Origin: JBPOHE01 sp052035915
GTDB lineage: Bacteria; Pseudomonadota; Gammaproteobacteria; Chromatiales; Chromatiaceae
Direction: 5' to 3'
Assembly: GCA_052035915.1 (NCBI GenBank)
Contig: JBPOHE010000058.1
Coordinates: 1-17,239, forward strand
Length of the DNA: 17,239 nt
Part shown: positions 14,909-17,239 of the stretch, piece after piece
Layout: each line of letters begins with the position of its first letter
Numbering within the stretch: the stretch's first letter is position 1
Program-made: the position numbers and the translations under genes
Notes under the pieces: generated by a model
Told to the model about the DNA's origin: nothing
Seen by the model: only the letters and a program-made list of their open reading frames with translations
The model's database searches: none

Positions 14909-14959
14909 ATGTATGAATCCGGCCACTCAGGGGTTCAGGGTTGGCCCCTCTTTTTCCGG

Positions 14960-15069
14960 CGCTCCCGGGCCGGGACTGTTTAGACCGACCAGAGGTTCTC
15001 TATTGGAGAACAATTAACGGAAAAATTTGCTCATTGTTCCCTAAAAAAGAACAGAAAATGGCCGTTTTC
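14960..15069 (-). repeat. Palindrome module, right copy (inverted)
   Basis: Read on the plus strand: CGCTCCCGGGCCGGG (14960-14974), exactly complementary to the left copy's GC block; GTTCTC-N5-GAGAAC (14995-15011); ATTGTTCC-N7-AGAACAGA (15033-15055), imperfect; and GAAAATGGCCGTTTTC (15054-15069), a near-palindrome. This is the same series as at 6892-6999, reversed. It sits 457 nt upstream of pycA and 220 nt beyond the hicA stop, so unlike the left copy it has no gene starting on its palindrome side. Confidence 0.65.
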
Positions 15070-15247
15070 GGTCGATGCCCGGAGCCGCCAAGGGCTCATG
15101 GCCATTGCTTTCAGACGCTTTTCTCTTGGGTAGATTCCGAACCGATACTCACACATCATGGCCGGAAGGGGCATCGGCCTCGTCCCTGATTATAAAGACC
15201 CGTATGATTATCCGCCGGTTTTATATAAAGGAGAGGATTAAACATTG

Positions 15248-15277
15248 GTGCGATTAGGCTAGGCTAAGCGCGCCTAC
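15248..15277 (-). repeat. REP-like hairpin, GTAG-headed (A)
   Basis: On the minus strand GTAG is followed by an imperfect 10-bp stem, GCGCGCTTAG against CTAATCGCAC. It lies 12 nt after the hicA stop and could end its transcription. It is a diverged relative of the element at 15843-15872. Confidence 0.6.
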
Positions 15278-15289
15278 GGCCCTTGAGTT

Positions 15290-15496
15290 CTAAAGGTCGC
15301 TTTCTAAAATGCCCGCTACCTTTATAAAGTGCTTGAGTAGCCCGATTTTCAAGTCTTCATTGCCATGGATGGGCAACGAAATTCTGGCTGGACTTCCAGT
15401 TTTCATGTACACATGGTGACTGCCGCTGACTCGAATGAGTTTCCATCCTTGGCTTTCAAGTAGCCGAGCAAAGGCTTTTCCTGAAATGGACCTCAA
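15290..15496 (-). CDS. hicA: HicA-family mRNA interferase toxin
   Basis: The 68-aa protein is a complete HicA toxin, a small double-stranded-RNA-binding-fold mRNA interferase that arrests translation when free. The core is GKAFARLLESQGWKLIRVSGSHHVYMK (from residue 6), with the catalytic His in the GSHH segment (27 or 28), followed by the PIHGNEDLKIGLLKHFIKVAGI helix region typical of the family. Its ATG overlaps the hicB stop by 4 nt (ATGA), so translation is coupled to the antitoxin. The antitoxin-first order is the reverse of the classical hicAB arrangement but is known in this superfamily. The nearby DNA is more AT-rich than the pyc and pur genes, in keeping with an acquired module. Confidence 0.92.
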   Translation of the reverse strand: MRSISGKAFARLLESQGWKLIRVSGSHHVYMKTGSPARISLPIHGNEDLKIGLLKHFIKVAGILESDL

Positions 15497-15696
15497 ACCG
15501 CAAGTTCCAACACTTTGTCGTTTTCAGATATTTCAACATTTTCCAGATCTATGGAAAGACAGGCTTCCACCGCCTCATGCAGATTTGCCAAAAGCTCCTC
15601 TATCGTCTCGCCTTGGGTGGCACAGCCTTGGATTGCCGGTACTTCCGCCCAGAAACCACCTTCTTCTGCCGGATGGATTATGACCTTTACTTTCAT
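15493..15696 (-). CDS. hicB: HicB-family antitoxin (short form)
   Basis: The 67-aa product is the short HicB type, holding only the partial RNase H-like domain that binds and blocks HicA: VKVIIHPAEEGGFWAEVPAIQGC (from residue 3), then GETIEELLANLHEAVEACL (29-47). There is no C-terminal DNA-binding domain, so autoregulation would need the toxin complex or another factor. The ribosome-binding site before ATG 15696 is weak (AAGG about 10 nt away). The upstream 252 nt contain REP-like hairpins and no clear promoter. hicA overlaps its last four bases. Confidence 0.92.
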   Translation of the reverse strand: MKVKVIIHPAEEGGFWAEVPAIQGCATQGETIEELLANLHEAVEACLSIDLENVEISENDKVLELAV

Positions 15697-15736
15697 GACG
15701 AAATGCCTTGCAAGTCTGTGCAGTTGATGTGGTTGA

Positions 15737-15801
15737 GTAGGTCGGGCAAAAACACAGTGTTGCCCGACGGTTTATAGCAGATGTCGGGCACAGGTGCTCG
15801 A
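15737..15801 (+). repeat. REP-like pair, GTAG-headed (C)
   Basis: GTAG (15737-15740) precedes GTCGGGCA (15741-15748), which pairs perfectly with TGCCCGAC (15761-15768). A second, inverted and degenerate unit follows: TCGGGCAC (15784-15791) with GTGCTCGA (15794-15801). Two inverted REP units form a REPIN/BIME-like unit. It lies upstream of hicB. Confidence 0.6.
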
Positions 15802-15842
15802 CCTGTCCGGCTTAGCTTGAATTGGTGGTTGTAAAAACATGC

Positions 15843-15872
15843 GTGCGATTACGCTACGCTAATCGCACCTAC
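15843..15872 (-). repeat. REP-like hairpin, GTAG-headed (B)
   Basis: On the minus strand GTAG is followed by GTGCGATTA and TAATCGCAC, a perfect 9-bp stem (arms at 15843-15851 and 15860-15868). The same family as the element at 15248-15277. It lies downstream of the 15949-16569 gene and may act as its transcription end. Confidence 0.7.
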
Positions 15873-15948
15873 GGCCCTAAGTTTAGCCGAACGTTAGGCG
15901 CATTTTTGTTAATTGATGTTGAATGCCATTGGCTAAAATAAATATTTG

Positions 15949-16569
15949 TTAAAGTGGCGGAGGCATACAGTTTGGGTACAGAGCTGCTAATTTTAAAATG
16001 TCTTTTTGTTTGGGCTGCATACCGGCAAGAACTACCGCCTGCATAGCTGAAACTATTGCAAGACCATTTGCATTACGTGTCACACCCTCGATTAGTTTCA
16101 CAGGATACCCTTCTGCATGCCTTCTTATCGGATGGATACTTGCATGTGCATACGAATTTAGTGCTTTCCATGAGTTCTCCTTAAATCTATTCAAAGCCTC
16201 ATATGCCTGAGGTGGTGCGCTTTTTTCGATCCCGATCATCATTTCGGCCACCAACGGCATATTTTTTGCCAATTGCTCGGTTTCAATAGTGAGAGCCGCG
16301 GATAATTTACCTATGTTGCTTTCTGTGGCTGCGTATAGGAGCCATACGGACCGAACCAGTGCTTCAAATTGGGCCCTATGAATTACAACTCCTGATGGAA
16401 GAAGTCCCAGAGAAAGCGTTTGACGGGTGGCATCCCAGTGTTCAAGTGCCATTGAGCAGGCAATATCGCTAGTAACAATTCGATCTGAATCATCGTATAG
16501 CGATAAATCTATTAACTCATACAGCTTTAAAGCGAACTCTTCTGATTGTTCAAAAATTAGGTCGAACAC
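15949..16569 (-). CDS. Conserved hypothetical protein (DUF6988/DUF5677-like)
   Basis: No function is known to me. The 206-aa protein is soluble and mostly helical. Recognisable conserved-looking segments are ALEHWDATRQTLSLGLLPSG (42-61), VIHRAQFEALVRSVWLLYAA (63-82) and a His-containing SYAHASIHPIRRHAEGYP stretch in the second half. This resembles a family often found in accessory regions; I believe it to be close to DUF6988, but that label is from memory. The start is GTG 16569 with a GAGAAG-type ribosome-binding site a few bases upstream. It is AT-richer than the pyc genes. The small coiled-coil gene lies 95 nt upstream on the same strand, separated by a hairpin, and hicBA lies downstream. 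Confidence 0.6.
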   Translation of the reverse strand: MFDLIFEQSEEFALKLYELIDLSLYDDSDRIVTSDIACSMALEHWDATRQTLSLGLLPSGVVIHRAQFEALVRSVWLLYAATESNIGKLSAALTIETEQLAKNMPLVAEMMIGIEKSAPPQAYEALNRFKENSWKALNSYAHASIHPIRRHAEGYPVKLIEGVTRNANGLAIVSAMQAVVLAGMQPKQKDILKLAALYPNCMPPPL

Positions 16570-16633
16570 TATATCTTCTCTCTAACATGTAATAGCCGAC
16601 GAGACCGGTGACGCGGCTTTGCGCCAAACATGA

Positions 16634-16658
16634 GCGACAGGGTTACAAACCCCGTCGC
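16634..16658 (-). terminator. Hairpin after the small coiled-coil gene
   Basis: GCGACAGGGTT (16634-16644) and AACCCCGTCGC (16648-16658) form an 11-bp stem with one mismatched or wobble pair, starting 6 nt beyond the stop codon of the leftward gene. There is no long T-run after it, so it may be an mRNA-stabilising hairpin or a weak terminator. Confidence 0.5.
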
Positions 16659-16664
16659 ACTCAT

Positions 16665-16925
16665 TTACTTTCCAAGCTTCTGTGCCTGTATTGTCTTGAT
16701 GTTTTTTAGAGCCTTCAAAATGTTATTGAAATCATCAACAGCTAGCTTTACCTCTGCCTCACTTACTTCCCTGAATTCGGTGCGGTATTGCTCTGGGTTG
16801 TTGTGGTATTGCTCATATACGTTCGGATTTGGTTCAGTGCCAGCAGCTATATCTCGTAACTTCGAATATCTTTCTTCTAATTCCTTAACGAATTTATCAA
16901 GCTCTTTTCTTTTTACGATTGGCAT
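16665..16925 (-). CDS. Small hypothetical protein, predicted coiled coil
   Basis: I do not recognise this 86-aa protein. Residues 7-27 (KELDKFVKELEERYSKLRDIA) and 55-84 have heptad-like spacing of Leu/Ile/Val, suggesting two helices or a short coiled coil, joined by a polar loop rich in Asn, Pro, Gln and Tyr. There is no signal peptide or membrane segment. AGGA lies about 7 nt before ATG 16925, supporting a real start. It is leftward, 129 nt from the right copy of the 47-bp repeat, whose possible promoter points at it. The next gene downstream is the conserved hypothetical at 15949-16569. Confidence 0.55.
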   Translation of the reverse strand: MPIVKRKELDKFVKELEERYSKLRDIAAGTEPNPNVYEQYHNNPEQYRTEFREVSEAEVKLAVDDFNNILKALKNIKTIQAQKLGK

Positions 16926-16964
16926 CTTTTATTCCTGGTGAATAGCAATGGACAAACAAGCCTC

Positions 16965-17049
16965 GTAGGTTGGGTTGCGTATTTCGCAACCCAACACTCT
17001 TCGCCGGTGCTGTTTGGAATCTTGGGTTGGGGTTATCAACCCAGGCTAC
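16965..17049. repeat. REP pair in inverted orientation (D), REPIN-like
   Basis: GTAG (16965-16968) overlaps the start of a perfect 11-bp stem, GTTGGGTTGCG/CGCAACCCAAC (16969-16995). A second unit on the minus strand has GTAG (17049-17046) followed by GGGTT/AACCC (17030-17042). Two GTAG-headed hairpins facing each other is the layout of REPIN elements mobilised by RAYT transposases. No RAYT gene is in the window. Confidence 0.6.
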
Positions 17050-17053
17050 GCGG

Positions 17054-17100
17054 CTCGGGACAGCGGGGAATCTACCCTCTCGCTCCGATGTGTGCAACCG
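17054..17100 (-). repeat. 47-bp direct repeat, copy 2
   Basis: It matches 14561-14607 at 46 of 47 positions in the same orientation. It marks the right side of the AT-rich segment that carries hicBA. The same TTGCAC-N17-TAGATT promoter-like pair is conserved here on the minus strand, facing the 86-aa gene. Confidence 0.75.
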
Positions 17101-17239
17101 ACCTACCTGGCTAATTCTACTTTGTCAGATTCAAAGCTATACGATTTAGGGTTGGATATGGTATTATAACTTATTGTTTTATAGAGGATTATCACGATGA
17201 TTTCGTGAAATTCCCTCGCCTTGCCTGCGTTCCGCCCTT

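Larger units (their letters stand above)
16926..17239. other. Right-end intergenic stretch, repeat-rich
   Basis: No gene is supported in these 314 nt. It holds the REP pair at 16965-17049 and the second 47-bp repeat (17054-17100). Near the right end is a palindrome CACGA-TGATT-TCGTG (about 17192-17206). The remainder (17101-17190) is AT-rich and featureless to me. Confidence 0.5.

Noticed and set aside
15807..15900. A possible integron attC-like site: GTTAGGC at 15892-15898 with imperfect inverted arms on either side of a REP hairpin
   Set aside because: Only one core-like GTTRRRY site is present, the matching RYYYAAC site is missing, and the neighbouring genes are not oriented as cassettes.

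Overview
The window looks like the chromosome of a GC-rich gammaproteobacterium. A purple sulfur or related sulfur-oxidising lineage (Chromatiales-like) is my inference. It rests on the purMN pair, a two-subunit pyruvate carboxylase, an SQR/flavocytochrome-type flavoprotein next to DUF302 and PsiE genes, and the glyW-cysT-leuZ tRNA order. No rRNA or other marker gene is present to confirm this.

Layout. 1-1953: purM and purN on the + strand. 2012-3001: a leftward pair encoding an RsbW-type anti-sigma kinase and a STAS anti-anti-sigma factor, convergent with purN. 3268-6741: a compact leftward run read in the order DUF302 exported protein, PsiE-family membrane protein, SQR-like flavoprotein, ChaN-like protein fused to PDZ. 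7145-9209: an AraC-family regulator divergent from a SAM methyltransferase. 9213-9521: a fold-back, MITE-like insertion abutting the methyltransferase stop. 9799-10166: tRNA-Gly, tRNA-Cys and tRNA-Leu, leftward, with a good promoter and an internal terminator. 10453-11055: two small paralogous exported Gly/Cys-rich proteins. 11154-14503: pycA-pycB. 14504-17239: an accessory, visibly more AT-rich segment with many repeats, a hicB-hicA toxin-antitoxin pair, a conserved hypothetical gene and a small coiled-coil gene.

How the genes fit together. PurM and PurN are two steps of purine synthesis. PycA and PycB together carboxylate pyruvate to oxaloacetate. The 3268-6741 run appears to be a membrane/envelope redox unit of unknown purpose, and the STAS/RsbW pair just beyond it is a partner-switch module without a visible phosphatase.

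Most notable non-coding signals: (1) a ~100-bp module of several palindromes plus a GC block, present twice in inverted orientation (about 6892-6999 and 14960-15069) with conserved internal spacing; (2) a 47-bp direct repeat (46/47 identical) at 14561-14607 and 17054-17100 bracketing the hicBA accessory segment; (3) several GTAG-headed REP-like hairpins within 2 kb; (4) the fold-back insertion with an apparent 8-bp target duplication. All assignments come from reading the sequence; no database search was run.
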